From NCBI RefSeq assembly GCF_902809865.1, contig NZ_CADDWH010000001.1:1860001-1924000 (forward strand): DNA of 64,000 nucleotides, in the 5' to 3' direction. The DNA is from Halobacillus sp. Marseille-Q1614. GTDB taxonomy: Bacteria; Bacillota; Bacilli; Bacillales; Halobacillaceae. The position numbers were made by a program, and so were the translations under genes. A model generated the notes under the pieces. That model was not told where the DNA came from. It saw nothing but the letters and a program-made list of their open reading frames with translations, and made no database searches. Below are positions 43,764 through 53,254 of this stretch, in pieces. Numbering within the stretch: position 1 is the stretch's first letter; every line of letters starts with the position of its first letter.

Positions 43764-43964
43764 TTATTCTTTCATCCATAAAAGAGACACAATAATCATG
43801 AATAAACCAAGCCCGGATAGATAACATTCAGGCCGAGACCTTATAACAAGAAGAAACTCAATCCATGTTAATCCTGCAGGGACAAAATTCAAATAGGTTA
43901 TGGTCACCGTTCCGCCTGCTACAGTAAGTCCAAAGCCTGTTAAGAACACCATCCACTGCCACAT
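43764..43964 (-). CDS. Small two-helix membrane protein, 66 aa
   Basis: Two hydrophobic helices (about residues 3-25 and 45-62) joined by a short loop (RSRPECYL). Start set at ATG 43964 because AAGGAGG lies 8 nt upstream, inside the longer ORF to 43985. Monocistronic between yjbA and the LCP gene. Function unknown. Confidence 0.65.
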   Translation of the reverse strand: MWQWMVFLTGFGLTVAGGTVTITYLNFVPAGLTWIEFLLVIRSRPECYLSGLGLFMIIVSLLWMKE

Positions 43965-44122
43965 CTTCTTGTCCTCCTTGTCCATTTTATAGAGTTTATG
44001 TTTACACTCAGATGGACATGCCTCCCAATAGTCGAGCTGTTCCTACATAATTCCTCTTTACTTAAACGTAAATTACAGGTAAATTTAGTAGAGGAGCTTT
44101 TCAATAGAAAGGATGATTAAGC

Positions 44123-45106
44123 ATGGTTGCTAAACGCTCTTTACGTAAGCAGCGTAAACGCAAACGTAAGAAACGGCTTTTTATAGCTCTTATATTTTTA
44201 TTATTTATTACCTCTCTCAGCTATGTAGGCTATGAATATATGATGGGAAAACAAGAATCCCAGAATAAAGTTTCCGGAGATGAGGGAAGTGAAGTTTCCC
44301 TTTCGGATATGTCCAGTAAGTATAAGGATGAATTCAAAGGCGTCGATAATAACGACGGTAAAACCAACGTCCTGGTTTTAGGTGTCGATCAGCGTGAAAA
44401 TGAAACACCACGATCTGATACGATTATGATTGCCCAATATGATGAAAACGGGGAAACAGCCAAAGTGGCTTCACTGATGCGTGATATGTACGTCAATATC
44501 CCCGGGCACGGCTATAACAAACTTAATGCCGCTTTCGCCTTTGGCGGGCCTGAACTTATGAGACAGACGATTAAAGAAAACTTCGGTGTCGATGTCGAAT
44601 ATTATGCAATTGTTGACTTCAACGGATTTACTCAAATCGTAGACACACTGGCTCCTAACGGCGTTGAAGTTAATATTGAAAAAAACATGCAGTATAAAGC
44701 CGGCGATACCAATATCGATCTTAAGCAGGGAACGCAATCATTAGATGGAGAAGAACTGCTCGGCTACGCAAGATATAGAAGTGATTCCCAAGGTGACTTC
44801 GGGCGAGTTGAACGTCAGCAGAAAGTCATTAAACTGCTGAAAGACGAGCTTGTTTCATTTAGCGGTGTTATGAAGGCTCCGAGGCTTATGGGAACGCTGC
44901 AGCCTTATGTAGATACCAACATTGGCAGCGGAAAGTACCTCAATTTAGGAAAAGACTTTATTTTTAACCCGGTAAATAATATAGATACCTTTAATTTACC
45001 GACTGAAGATAATGTATGGAATGCAAGAATGCCTTATCCGGTCGGTCTGGTACTGCAGCACGATGAGCAGAAAAGTGCCGAAGATTTACAAGAATTTCTC
45101 CAATAA
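44123..45106 (+). CDS. LytR-CpsA-Psr (LCP) family protein, 327 aa
   Basis: A basic N-terminus (RSLRKQRKRKRKKR), one membrane helix (residues about 17-37), then the extracellular LCP domain: NVLVLGVDQRENETPRSDTIMIAQYD, the Arg/Asp-rich pyrophosphate site SLMRDMYVNIPGHGYNKLNAAFAFGG, and YARYRSDSQGDFGRVERQQKVI. LCP enzymes attach teichoic acids or other polymers to peptidoglycan from undecaprenyl carriers. The nearby uppP recycles the same carrier. AAAGGATG before the start. Confidence 0.93.
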   Translation: MVAKRSLRKQRKRKRKKRLFIALIFLLFITSLSYVGYEYMMGKQESQNKVSGDEGSEVSLSDMSSKYKDEFKGVDNNDGKTNVLVLGVDQRENETPRSDTIMIAQYDENGETAKVASLMRDMYVNIPGHGYNKLNAAFAFGGPELMRQTIKENFGVDVEYYAIVDFNGFTQIVDTLAPNGVEVNIEKNMQYKAGDTNIDLKQGTQSLDGEELLGYARYRSDSQGDFGRVERQQKVIKLLKDELVSFSGVMKAPRLMGTLQPYVDTNIGSGKYLNLGKDFIFNPVNNIDTFNLPTEDNVWNARMPYPVGLVLQHDEQKSAEDLQEFLQ

Positions 45107-45110
45107 TATC

Positions 45111-45142
45111 AATCCCCTGGATAAGAGGCCAGGGGATTTTTT
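45111..45142 (+). terminator. Terminator of the LCP gene
   Basis: AATCCCCTGG/CCAGGGGATT stem with T6. Confidence 0.9.
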
Positions 45143-45220
45143 ATGGATTATTTACTTTATTAGCTAGGTTAAATGTTGCTATTATGGCGAAAGGGCCGGG
45201 GCAGAAGGCTCGCTTTAACG

Positions 45221-46462
45221 TTATTCAGAATATTTCTTGAAGATCAAGGCTGCATTATGGCCGCCAAATCCTAACGAGTTACTCATAACAGTTGTTAATT
45301 CCTGTTTTCTCGCCTCATTTGGAACATAATCAAGATCACATTCAGGGTCTGGAGTTTCATAATTAATTGTCGGCGGAATAATTCCTTCATTAATAGCTTT
45401 AAGAGAGATAATAGCTTCTACCGCGCCGGCAGCTCCAAGTAAGTGACCTGTCATGGATTTCGTTGAGGAAATCGCCATCTTATAAGCATGATCTTTAAAT
45501 ACAGATTTAGCTGCAATAGTTTCAAATTTATCGTTAAGGTCTGTGGATGTTCCATGGGCGTTTAAATAATCCACTTGTTCTGCGGAAATACCTGCATCCT
45601 TAAGCGCTTGGTTCATTGCACGTGTAGCTCCTTCTCCTTCTGGTGCTGGAGAAGTAATGTGGTAAGCATCACCAGTAGCACCATAGCCAGTCAGCTCACC
45701 GTAAATTTTAGCTCCGCGTTTTTGAGCGGATTCAAGCGTTTCAAGAATCACGATTCCTGCTCCTTCACCCATAACGAATCCGTCACGGTTTTTATCAAAG
45801 GGACGGCTTGCTGTATTAGGGTCTTCGTTCAGGGATAGAGCACGGGCTGAAGCAAATCCGGCAAAGGACATTTTGTTCATTGGCGCTTCCGTTCCGCCTG
45901 TAACCATAATATCCGCATCCCCGCGCTGAATAACTTTGAAGGCATCCCCAATTGAGTTAGCTCCTGATGCACAAGCTGTTACCGTACACGAATTAATTCC
46001 TTTAGCACCAAGGGCAATCGAAACTTGTCCAGCTGCCATATCTGGAATCATCATCGGGATGAAGAACGGGCTTACACGGCGGTAGCCTTTTTTCTGGAAA
46101 GTTTCAAATTGCGATTCATACGTGTTCATGCCGCCGATTCCTGAACCAATCCATACGCCGATACGGCTGGCATTTTCTTCATTAATGGTAAGGTTCGCGT
46201 CCTCTACAGCCATATGGGAAGCGACCATAGCATACTGAACGAAAGGATCCATGCGGCGGACGTCTTTACGATCAATATAAGTGGAAGGGTCAAAATCTTT
46301 CAGCTCGGCTGCCACATGAACCGGATATTCATCTTTATTTACTTTCGTAATAGGGCCAACACCTGATTGACCGCTCTTAATATTGTTCCACGTTTCTTCT
46401 ACTGAATTACCGACTGGCGTTACAGCTCCAAGACCGGTAATTACGACACGTCTTTTTTCCAT
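45221..46462 (-). CDS. fabF: 3-oxoacyl-ACP synthase II FabF, 413 aa
   Basis: Thiolase fold with the Cys-His-His catalytic set: [14 protein letters not shown] (active Cys about residue 163), [11 protein letters not shown] (His about 304), and [14 protein letters not shown] (His about 341). Elongates acyl-ACP with malonyl-ACP. 18 nt after fabH; the pair shares the FapR site upstream of fabH. Confidence 0.97.
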   Translation of the reverse strand: MEKRRVVITGLGAVTPVGNSVEETWNNIKSGQSGVGPITKVNKDEYPVHVAAELKDFDPSTYIDRKDVRRMDPFVQYAMVASHMAVEDANLTINEENASRIGVWIGSGIGGMNTYESQFETFQKKGYRRVSPFFIPMMIPDMAAGQVSIALGAKGINSCTVTACASGANSIGDAFKVIQRGDADIMVTGGTEAPMNKMSFAGFASARALSLNEDPNTASRPFDKNRDGFVMGEGAGIVILETLESAQKRGAKIYGELTGYGATGDAYHITSPAPEGEGATRAMNQALKDAGISAEQVDYLNAHGTSTDLNDKFETIAAKSVFKDHAYKMAISSTKSMTGHLLGAAGAVEAIISLKAINEGIIPPTINYETPDPECDLDYVPNEARKQELTTVMSNSLGFGGHNAALIFKKYSE

Positions 46463-46480
46463 TACACAATTCCTCCTTGA

Positions 46481-47413
46481 TTACTTACCCCATCGGAGGG
46501 CAACGGCTCCCCAAGTGAGTCCGCCGCCGAACCCGACAAGTACGACTAGATCATTATCTTTAATTTTACCCGCTTTTACGTCTTCTGACAAAGCAAGCGG
46601 GATAGATGCTGATGAAGTATTTCCATATTTATTAACTTTAACTGACATTTTTTCTTTCGGAATTCCAAGCCGCTCCCTGGCTGCTTCCATAATTCTAATA
46701 TTTGCCTGGTGCGGTACTAAATAATCGACATCTTCTTCATTAAGACCGATTTTTTTCACAACATTTACTGAAGACTGCGGCATTTGTCTAACAGCAAACT
46801 TGAATACTTCTCTACCATTCATAAACAAGTATTCATCCTGATATAAGTGCGGACCGCCGCTTCCGTCAGCTCCAAGTTCGAAGGAAAGGATTCCTTTCCC
46901 ATCACTTACCGGGCCAATTACGGCTGCTCCAGCTGCGTCACCAAAAAGAACACATGTGTTGCGGTCTTCCCAGTCGGTAATTTTTGAAAGCTTTTCCACT
47001 CCTACAACTAACACATTTTTGTAAGCACCTGTTTCGATATACTGCTTAGCCGTAATTACACCATACATAAAACCGGCACAAGCTGCGCTAATATCCATTG
47101 CTGCTACTTTTCTAGCTCCCAGCTTATGCTGCAGCACGGTAGCTACTGAAGGGAAAGGATGATCGGGTGTCACGGTCGCAACAAGGATCAAATCAATCTC
47201 TTCAGCTGTGAGATCAGCATCATCGAGCGCATTTTGAGCAGCACGAAGAGCCATGTCCGAAGTATCTTCACCTTCTGCCGCAATACGTCTTTCTTCAATC
47301 CCTGTACGCGTGCGAATCCACTCATCACTAGTATCGACGATTTTCTCTAAATCTTTATTGGTAAGAACTCTCTCCGGCGCATAATGTCCTGTCCCTATGA
47401 TTCCAGCGTTCAT
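46481..47413 (-). CDS. fabH: 3-oxoacyl-ACP synthase III FabH, 310 aa
   Basis: Initiation condensing enzyme with Cys-His-Asn triad: [10 protein letters not shown] (Cys about residue 112), [12 protein letters not shown] (His about 237) and [12 protein letters not shown] (Asn about 267). The N-terminal [21 protein letters not shown] is typical. It starts branched or straight fatty acids and feeds FabF and FabI. A FapR box lies 37 nt upstream. Corresponds to fabHA in B. subtilis by position next to med. Confidence 0.97.
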   Translation of the reverse strand: MNAGIIGTGHYAPERVLTNKDLEKIVDTSDEWIRTRTGIEERRIAAEGEDTSDMALRAAQNALDDADLTAEEIDLILVATVTPDHPFPSVATVLQHKLGARKVAAMDISAACAGFMYGVITAKQYIETGAYKNVLVVGVEKLSKITDWEDRNTCVLFGDAAGAAVIGPVSDGKGILSFELGADGSGGPHLYQDEYLFMNGREVFKFAVRQMPQSSVNVVKKIGLNEEDVDYLVPHQANIRIMEAARERLGIPKEKMSVKVNKYGNTSSASIPLALSEDVKAGKIKDNDLVVLVGFGGGLTWGAVALRWGK

Positions 47414-47449
47414 ATATTCATCCCCTTAAGGTAGTGTTTATATCAAATG

Positions 47450-47466
47450 TTATGACTTGGTACTAA
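47450..47466 (-). promoter_or_regulatory. FapR operator of fabH-fabF
   Basis: On the minus strand TTAGTACCAAGTCATAA, almost identical to the B. subtilis fabHA box TTAGTACCTAGTCTTAA (as I recall it), 37 nt upstream of fabH. FapR releases DNA when malonyl-CoA rises. Confidence 0.85.
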
Positions 47467-47504
47467 TATTAATTCATCTCTGTTTTTTAAGCAAGCCTTT
47501 GAAA

Positions 47505-47542
47505 TGAAAAGAAACACAAGAAGCAAGGCTTCTTATGTTTCT
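47505..47542 (-). terminator. Terminator of med
   Basis: AGAAACA-AAGAAGC/GCTTCTT-TGTTTCT stem followed by TTTC on the minus strand, next to the med stop. Confidence 0.75.
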
Positions 47543-48493
47543 CTAATTAAAGGGAAGTTTCCCGGTATTTTTGTACACTTCCACTGCTTCATTGACTTCT
47601 GTAATCACTTCTTTATCCACGACTTCGCTGTATTCACCAAGTTCAATAGCGCCTTCTTGAAAATCATACTCCATGACTTTTCCTTTTAAGTCACCATTAA
47701 TGTATTGCTCAATGGCCTGCACGTACAGATGATCGACACGCTGAACAGTACTCGTTAACACTGTATTCTTTGCGTTCTTCAGCTGATCCTCCACGTAGCC
47801 GATTGCATAAAGTTCATCCCTTTCTGCCCTTTTTATGATCGGCAGGTTAAAATTATCACCCGCTGGATAAAAGACATCAGCACCGTCAAGTACCATTTGA
47901 TCATAGATTGCCTTAGCGCGTCCGACCGACTCCCAACTGTTTGTGTAAGACATGGACACTTTAGCCTGAGGATTCTGATGCATCACCCCTGCATAAAAAC
48001 CCTCCACCTCAGGCTGCCATTCGTAGGCAGCAATCAAGCCTACCCTCCCTGTCTCTGTCATATCTCCCGCAACCATCCCCGCAAAAAAGCCCATGGCTCC
48101 TGAACTGAAATTTAGTGCGGTCACGTTTTCAGCAGAGAATTCGCCGTTAAAGTAGATAAAATGAATGTCTGGATAGCTTTGATGCACATTTTGAAAGGTC
48201 TGACTATAAAAATTTCCATGGCCAAATATTATATCGGCGCCCCGTTCAGCCAGCTCATCAACTGCACTCTCGGTATCAGACGTAGTGTTTATGTTTTCCT
48301 TTACGATCACATTGGTGTCATATTTCTCTTCAATTGCTTTAATCCCTTCATACCCCTTCTCTCCCCATGCCTGATCTTCTGCCGATGTTTCCACAAGCCA
48401 GCCGATTGTTTTGGGAGTGCTTGAAGCCTGCTGATAGTCACAGCCCGTCAGCCCAATAACAACTATAAAAAACAATAAAGTATATGATTTCAA
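47543..48493 (-). CDS. med: BMP-family lipoprotein Med, 316 aa
   Basis: Lipoprotein signal ending in LTGCDYQQ (Cys about residue 18), then a BMP/PnrA-like periplasmic-binding fold with GWLVETSAEDQAWGEKGYEGIKAIEEKYD, GADIIFGHGNFY, RVGLIAAYEWQPEVEGFYAGV. In B. subtilis Med is a positive regulator of comK and overlaps comZ. No comZ-like ORF follows here. Position between yjaV and fabH is conserved. Confidence 0.9.
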   Translation of the reverse strand: MKSYTLLFFIVVIGLTGCDYQQASSTPKTIGWLVETSAEDQAWGEKGYEGIKAIEEKYDTNVIVKENINTTSDTESAVDELAERGADIIFGHGNFYSQTFQNVHQSYPDIHFIYFNGEFSAENVTALNFSSGAMGFFAGMVAGDMTETGRVGLIAAYEWQPEVEGFYAGVMHQNPQAKVSMSYTNSWESVGRAKAIYDQMVLDGADVFYPAGDNFNLPIIKRAERDELYAIGYVEDQLKNAKNTVLTSTVQRVDHLYVQAIEQYINGDLKGKVMEYDFQEGAIELGEYSEVVDKEVITEVNEAVEVYKNTGKLPFN

Positions 48494-48568
48494 TGCTAAG
48501 CACCCCTATGTATAGCTTCCTTTTTACATTATAGGGTTCTTAGCTGCAAAAGTTAAATGGTTAGTATG

Positions 48569-49096
48569 CTATTCGAAGCGTTCACCGCCTTTATTATAAA
48601 TTTCCCAAATTCGATCTACCACTTCTTGAGGTTCGGCCTCCTCTGCTTTACGTTCAATTTCCTCAGGCAGTTCCCCTTGTTCGAGAAAATAGATAACTTT
48701 TTCCAAAAAATCTTCAACATGAACCGCGTGATGCTGGATGATCCAAAACTGCAAGTCATCAATCGTTACTATTTCGCTTGAATCAATCTCCATCCATTCC
48801 CCAAATAAAGCCGGTACCTCTATCTTTTGAGCCGCACCATCCTGACCTTTAACTTCTATATAAGAATCATGAATCCGCACCTGAACTTCTTCCTCAGAAG
48901 AATGACAATGATTCAGCCGCTGTTCTGTTGTTGTAAAATGCTGAAAATGGCTGTTTCGGCCAACATATAAATAAAGCTCCTCTTTCTTCTCATTGTCAAT
49001 CTCATCAACACCAATCACTTCATGTCCTCTGTGCAGTAACTGGCGTGCACAATGGTAGCCTACCCAGTGGAAACAATTATATAAGACAATGACCAT
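48569..49096 (-). CDS. yjaV: YjaV-like protein, 175 aa
   Basis: N-terminal VIVLYNCFHWVGYHCARQLLHRGHEVIGVD looks like the start of an NAD(P)-binding Rossmann fold without the full protein, followed by an acidic helical C-terminus (LPEEIERKAEEAEPQ). Identified as YjaV by this pattern and its place upstream of med. Function unknown. TGGTGAGAAAG upstream of the start at 49096. Confidence 0.75.
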   Translation of the reverse strand: MVIVLYNCFHWVGYHCARQLLHRGHEVIGVDEIDNEKKEELYLYVGRNSHFQHFTTTEQRLNHCHSSEEEVQVRIHDSYIEVKGQDGAAQKIEVPALFGEWMEIDSSEIVTIDDLQFWIIQHHAVHVEDFLEKVIYFLEQGELPEEIERKAEEAEPQEVVDRIWEIYNKGGERFE

Positions 49097-49236
49097 TCTT
49101 TCTCACCACCTGCTCTTTTTCCTACATTTTATTCCTGCACTCGAAATAACATGTCTAATAAAACGATTTCATATTTATTTTTCGATAGGGTTCTGATAGA
49201 ATGAACAAAGAATGTGTAAAAATGAGGTGTGGTATA

Positions 49237-49410
49237 GTGAAGTTTATTTGGACAATTGTGTGGGCGTTTCTCTTAAGCTTAATGACAGCTTATGTAGTAA
49301 GTAACATGTCGAGTGCATCATTCTCTGCTGCTCAAGTGATCATCATGACCATTTTGTTTAGCGGTGCTGTATTTGTACTTGGTGAAGGAATTCTTGAAAA
49401 AGAGGCTTAA
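49237..49410 (+). CDS. yjzD: DUF2929 membrane protein (YjzD), 57 aa
   Basis: Two hydrophobic helices (about residues 3-22 and 33-50) separated by SSASF, matching YjzD/DUF2929. GTG start at 49237 with AGGTG 7 nt upstream, inside the longer ORF to 49201. A TGATAGAAT extended -10 lies about 40 nt upstream. Divergent from yjaV as in B. subtilis. Confidence 0.85.
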   Translation: MKFIWTIVWAFLLSLMTAYVVSNMSSASFSAAQVIIMTILFSGAVFVLGEGILEKEA

Positions 49411-49416
49411 CTTACG

Positions 49417-49459
49417 AAAAAACGTTGCTACCTATCTTTCTAGATAGCAGCGTTTTTTT
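49417..49459 (+). terminator. Terminator of yjzD
   Basis: AAAACG-TTGCTACCTATC and GATAGCAG-CGTTTT pair, with T7. Confidence 0.9.
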
Positions 49460-49594
49460 AATGCTTTTTGTAGGGCAACAGACGATAGATGCGTCTATAA
49501 AGTTGTAGTAAAAATTTTTCCATACTCGTACATATATAAATAATTTTTCACGAATCGTATAACTTCGAAATTGAAGCAAGGGGGATATAAAAAA

Positions 49595-50404
49595 ATGGAA
49601 GAGATGTGGCTGTTATTAAAATATTTATTTTTGGGGATTTTTCAAGGGTTCACTGAACCGATCCCTATTTCTTCCAGTGGACACCTTGTTATTGTCCAGC
49701 AGATGATGGATTTAAAAATCGAAGGCCTTCAGTTTGAGGTCCTTGTTAATTTTGGATCGTTAATTGCTGTATTACTTATTTACCGAGAGGATATTCTTCG
49801 GTTAATCCAGAACGGGATAGGATACATTTGGACAAAAGATGTCCGGCAGAAAGATGATTTCGAATTTATCATTTACTTAATTATTGGAACGATCCCTGCT
49901 GGTGTGATCGGGTTATTATTTGAAGATCAGTTTGAAGGACTGAAAACGGTGGAAATGGTCGGTCTTATGTTAATCGTTACAGGGATTGCACTATGGATTA
50001 TCCGTAATTTAAGGGGGCGCCGCGGTGATGGTGCGCTTACCTTTAAGGATGCTGTCATCGTCGGTCTGGCCCAATCTGTCGCATTAATTCCAGGCATCAG
50101 CCGTTCCGGTGCGACAATTGTGGCCGCTATGCTGCTTGGCATGAAGCAGGAGACAGCTCTTCGCTTTTCATTCCTGCTATTTATTCCGATCAGCCTCGGA
50201 ACGATGCTTATGTCGATTGGCGACTTAATTGAAGATCCGAACTTAGGCGAATTCTGGCTGAGTTATTTGATCGCCTTTGCGGCTTCAGTTTTTGCCTCAT
50301 ACTTTTCGCTTAAATGGTTTATGGGGATTATGGCGCGCGGCAACCTAAAGTATTTCGCGTTTTACTGCTTTATCGTCGGCGGCCTTGTTGTCTTTTTCTT
50401 ATAG
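49595..50404 (+). CDS. uppP: Undecaprenyl-diphosphatase UppP (BacA), 269 aa
   Basis: Eight-helix membrane enzyme with the two BacA motifs: [20 protein letters not shown] (residues about 14-33, with Glu and the PISSSGH loop) and [20 protein letters not shown] (about 160-180, with the PGxSRSxxT catalytic Arg/Ser). Recycles undecaprenyl pyrophosphate for wall synthesis and gives bacitracin resistance. Start at ATG 49595 with AAGGGGG upstream; the ORF to 49571 lacks a site. Confidence 0.95.
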   Translation: MEEMWLLLKYLFLGIFQGFTEPIPISSSGHLVIVQQMMDLKIEGLQFEVLVNFGSLIAVLLIYREDILRLIQNGIGYIWTKDVRQKDDFEFIIYLIIGTIPAGVIGLLFEDQFEGLKTVEMVGLMLIVTGIALWIIRNLRGRRGDGALTFKDAVIVGLAQSVALIPGISRSGATIVAAMLLGMKQETALRFSFLLFIPISLGTMLMSIGDLIEDPNLGEFWLSYLIAFAASVFASYFSLKWFMGIMARGNLKYFAFYCFIVGGLVVFFL

Positions 50405-50460
50405 GCGCTCTTAGCTGGAGCGGTTCGCTTTTATTACGCAATCAATTTAACATAACGAAT

Positions 50461-50499
50461 AAAAAAGGCTGTCTCCGGATTCGGTAGACAGCCTTTTTA
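50461..50499. terminator. Bidirectional terminator between uppP and moaD
   Basis: AAAGGCTGTC/GACAGCCTTT stem with T5 on the plus strand and A6/T6 on the other. Confidence 0.85.
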
Positions 50500-50733
50500 T
50501 TAACCTCCGCTAACTGGCGGGAGAAAAGCTACTGTATCTTTTTCTTTAATGATGACATCATTTGCGGCAAGCTCTTCGTTAACCGCCGTCATCGCTTCAT
50601 GGATATCCGTAAGTCCATATTCCTTTTCTAGAAGTTCCTTGACCTGATATACAGTTTGGCCGCTTACTTCAACCTCTACTGATTCTTTCCCCGCTTTCTC
50701 CTGCAGTCCTGCAAAAAATAAGATCTTATTCAT
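50500..50733 (-). CDS. moaD: Molybdopterin synthase small subunit MoaD, 77 aa
   Basis: Ubiquitin-like fold ending in the C-terminal Gly-Gly (FLPPVSGG) that carries the thiocarboxylate sulfur. NKILFFAGLQEKAGKE is the family N-terminus. Overlaps moaE by 4 nt, so the two are made together. Supplies sulfur to MoaE to make molybdopterin. Confidence 0.96.
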   Translation of the reverse strand: MNKILFFAGLQEKAGKESVEVEVSGQTVYQVKELLEKEYGLTDIHEAMTAVNEELAANDVIIKEKDTVAFLPPVSGG

Positions 50734-51200
50734 GTGAGATCCTCCTCTTTTGGCTCTCCTGTTTCATAGGCTTTCGTTTCTTTCTGATTGCCGATCCAGG
50801 CTTCGCCGTCTTCCCAGTGTTCCTTTTTCCAAATTGGCACTATTTCTTTGATCCGCTCAATCGCGTAACGGCTGGCTTCAAATGAATCCGCCCGGTGCGG
50901 TGATGAAACTGCGATCACAACAGCGATATCCTTAATCTCAAGCTTTCCAATCCGGTGGGTGATGGCAGTCTTCGTATTCGGCCAGCGATCGGAGATTTCT
51001 TTGCCGATTTCCGCTAACTTCGATTCGGCCATGGAAGCATAGGCTTGATATTCGAGATAAAGTGTCCTTCTTCCCTTTGTAAACTCCCTCACAGTTCCAA
51101 TAAACGTATTAATCGCACCAGCTTCTCTTCTTGCCACCTGATTTGTAACTTGTTCAATAGAGATTGGCTGGTCTGTAATTTGAAATAATTTCGTCATCAT
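50730..51200 (-). CDS. moaE: Molybdopterin synthase large subunit MoaE, 156 aa
   Basis: MoaE motifs: GAINTFIGTVREFTKGR (residues about 32-48), LEYQAYASMAESKL, HRIGKLEIKDIAVVIAVSSPHRADSFEA, and VPIWKKEHWEDGEAWIG with the active Lys near the C-terminus. Transfers sulfur from MoaD to precursor Z. Overlaps both neighbours by 4 nt in a mobB-moaE-moaD operon. Confidence 0.96.
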   Translation of the reverse strand: MMTKLFQITDQPISIEQVTNQVARREAGAINTFIGTVREFTKGRRTLYLEYQAYASMAESKLAEIGKEISDRWPNTKTAITHRIGKLEIKDIAVVIAVSSPHRADSFEASRYAIERIKEIVPIWKKEHWEDGEAWIGNQKETKAYETGEPKEEDLT

Positions 51201-51709
51201 TCTCTCTCCTCTTTTGCGGCCGAATAAATCATCGGTAAATCTTTATGTAGATGAGCCATTTCAATGACAGGACAGGAGATTTGAGAAGTATCGACATTTC
51301 CCCACGTGATAACGAGCTGGATGTTTGAAAGCATCAGCAGCTCTTGATCGGCTTCTTCTTTTAAAATTACGGCTTTCGGATAGTTTTTCTCTTTATAACC
51401 TTCAATTAAAATTAGATCCGGGTCATATAACTCGTACCATTGAATCATCTGCTCCAGGAGGATTTCTTCCTCTGTATGGATATGAATGCCCCTGGGGCTG
51501 ATCACGCTCGATACACTTGCTCCGCTGTTAAAAATTCTTTCACTGTCATTATCAGCTGCTAATGGCTGCAGAGGATCAGTATGAGGGTGGTGTTTAATCA
51601 CAGCTACCCGATCTCCAGAATCCTTGCCAAAGCGGGACAGATCTTCGATTACTGTCGTTTTTCCTGAGTTTTTATATCCTGTAACTTGAAAAATCGGCCT
51701 CATACACAT
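51197..51709 (-). CDS. mobB: Molybdopterin-guanine dinucleotide biosynthesis protein MobB, 170 aa
   Basis: P-loop GTPase with Walker A GYKNSGKTT near residues 11-19, AVIKHHPHTDP and DLILIEGYKEKNYPKAV. Helps attach GMP to molybdopterin. First gene of the small Moco operon; moeA and mobA are not in the window. Confidence 0.95.
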   Translation of the reverse strand: MCMRPIFQVTGYKNSGKTTVIEDLSRFGKDSGDRVAVIKHHPHTDPLQPLAADNDSERIFNSGASVSSVISPRGIHIHTEEEILLEQMIQWYELYDPDLILIEGYKEKNYPKAVILKEEADQELLMLSNIQLVITWGNVDTSQISCPVIEMAHLHKDLPMIYSAAKEERE

Positions 51710-51737
51710 AGCTCCTTTTGATTACACACTGAAGGCA

Positions 51738-51856
51738 ATAGGGGTTCTGCGAGACTCCTGCTTAAAAAACGGATGCTTAAGACCCCGCAGAGAGGTCACA
51801 AACGAGGAGGCTTGAGCGTTCGTCCGCTTAAAAGCGGGCAGGCTCCCCAATTTCAG
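51738..51856 (+). repeat. Dispersed intergenic repeat, copy 3
   Basis: GCGAGACTCCTGCTTAAAAA, ACGGATGCTTAAGACCCCGC, AGAGAGGTCACAAACGAGGA, then GGCTTGAGCGTTCGTCCGCT and AAAGCGGGCAGG. Same motif order as the copy at 22118-22235. It fills most of the gap between mobB and the DUF59 gene. Confidence 0.75.
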
Positions 51857-51875
51857 ATAATTGATATAACCTAAT

Positions 51876-51913
51876 AAAAAGAAAGCCCCTTTCAACTAGG
51901 AAAGGGGTTCTTT
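51876..51913 (-). terminator. Terminator of the DUF59 gene
   Basis: GAACCCCTTTC/GAAAGGGGCTTTC stem with TTTT on the minus strand. Confidence 0.85.
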
Positions 51914-51917
51914 TACA

Positions 51918-52229
51918 TCAATCCGGAATACCAAGAGCGATTTTCGCATAACGGCTCATGCGGTCTTTCGTCCATGGTGGATTCCAAACAATATTAACGT
52001 TTACTTCGTTAACCTCAGGGAGGTCAGCAAGTACACGCTTTACGTCCTGTTCAATATGCCCAGCTAATGGACACCCCATTGCTGTCAATGTCATTGTCAC
52101 TGTAGTATTGCCATCTTCGTCTATATCTGCACCATAAACGAGACCTAAATTCACGATATCAATACCTAATTCAGGGTCAATTACATTCTCAAGGGCGCCC
52201 ATGATATTTTCTTCAAGCGCTGTATCCAT
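51918..52229 (-). CDS. yitW: MIP18/DUF59 Fe-S cluster assembly factor (YitW-like), 103 aa
   Basis: DUF59 fold: ALENVIDPELGIDIVNLGLVYG (residues about 11-32) and VTMTLTAMGCPLAGHIEQDV with the conserved Cys near residue 54. C-terminal VWNPPWTKDRMS matches SufT/PaaD-like assembly factors. Helps mature iron-sulfur proteins. In B. subtilis yitW lies next to yitV and yitU, as here. Confidence 0.92.
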   Translation of the reverse strand: MDTALEENIMGALENVIDPELGIDIVNLGLVYGADIDEDGNTTVTMTLTAMGCPLAGHIEQDVKRVLADLPEVNEVNVNIVWNPPWTKDRMSRYAKIALGIPD

Positions 52230-52303
52230 AGTAGTACCCCCTTCACTTTAATTCATTATCTATTATAAACAATATTTCTGCCAGAATAAACCGCTGAGGA
52301 TTT

Positions 52304-53068
52304 TTAAAGTACAATCTCTATCCAATTAACCATTTCTAGTATAGCAAAACGGCTGACTTTGTGTCCCGCTCCTGTTTCACGGAGGAAGCGGATATTTTCA
52401 GGATTTCTGTATTGTGACACAATTTCATTGTAAAAATCATATGAATGCTCAAACGGTACAACTGGGTCGGCGTCCCCATGCCAGAAAAACAGCGGCTTTT
52501 CTTTGACCTTATGTGCGTTAAGTGACAAATCGATGCTCGCCAGTGACTGATAGAGCTCCTCAAGCTCGTCAGGCGGAATTGGCAGCTGGATCCCTGTCTG
52601 CTCCACGTCCTGAATCAGCTTTTTGGCAAACTCAACCGGCTTTGGCGATCCCATCATCACGGCTCCTGCCTGAATCCAGGGATACATCGTAACCGCTGCA
52701 GCTGTAGTCACTCCACCCATGGAAGTTCCGCCAATACCAAAACGACGGTCTAATATTAAGTTACGCTGATCAAGCTCGTCTTTTATATCTTGGATATCTT
52801 TTAAATTCTGATACACGATTTCCCAAAATTTAAAACTTAAATCTTGCCGTGATAAGTTATCATCCCGGTCTCCATGGTGCAAGCTATCTGGTAAGACGAC
52901 CCGATAGCCTTTTTGTGCTAATAAATAGGCCTGTGCCAAATTATGTTCTTTCGCTGACGTAAAGCCGTGAAAATATGTAAAAACCGGCAGCGGTTGATCA
53001 GCTTTTGCAGAATCTGCTAAGACTAAGGTTGGAATATTTTTAAATGATTCCCTATATATGACTATCAT
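52304..53068 (-). CDS. yitV: Alpha/beta hydrolase (YitV-like esterase), 254 aa
   Basis: Alpha/beta-hydrolase: FTYFHGFTSAKEHN (oxyanion strand, about residues 29-42), nucleophile elbow GIGGTSMGGVTTAA (Ser about 125), FFWHGDADPVVPFEHS (Asp about 200) and the final His in GAGHKVS. Prolyl-oligopeptidase-type small esterase. Start at ATG 53068; the ORF to 53107 is unsupported. Substrate unknown. Confidence 0.9.
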   Translation of the reverse strand: MIVIYRESFKNIPTLVLADSAKADQPLPVFTYFHGFTSAKEHNLAQAYLLAQKGYRVVLPDSLHHGDRDDNLSRQDLSFKFWEIVYQNLKDIQDIKDELDQRNLILDRRFGIGGTSMGGVTTAAAVTMYPWIQAGAVMMGSPKPVEFAKKLIQDVEQTGIQLPIPPDELEELYQSLASIDLSLNAHKVKEKPLFFWHGDADPVVPFEHSYDFYNEIVSQYRNPENIRFLRETGAGHKVSRFAILEMVNWIEIVL

Positions 53069-53254
53069 GTGGTTTGGTCCCTTCTTACAAACTTTAATAT
53101 TTCCCAATCATGGAATTTACATTTTTTGAAGTATAATGTAATCGTATCACTTGAGGTTCAGTCTTGGAAAGGATTAGATATCGGCTAATTGACTTTCTTT
53201 GCAATCCAACTATATACCCGCTAAACTAATAAATATAAATTGAGGTGAAAGACG

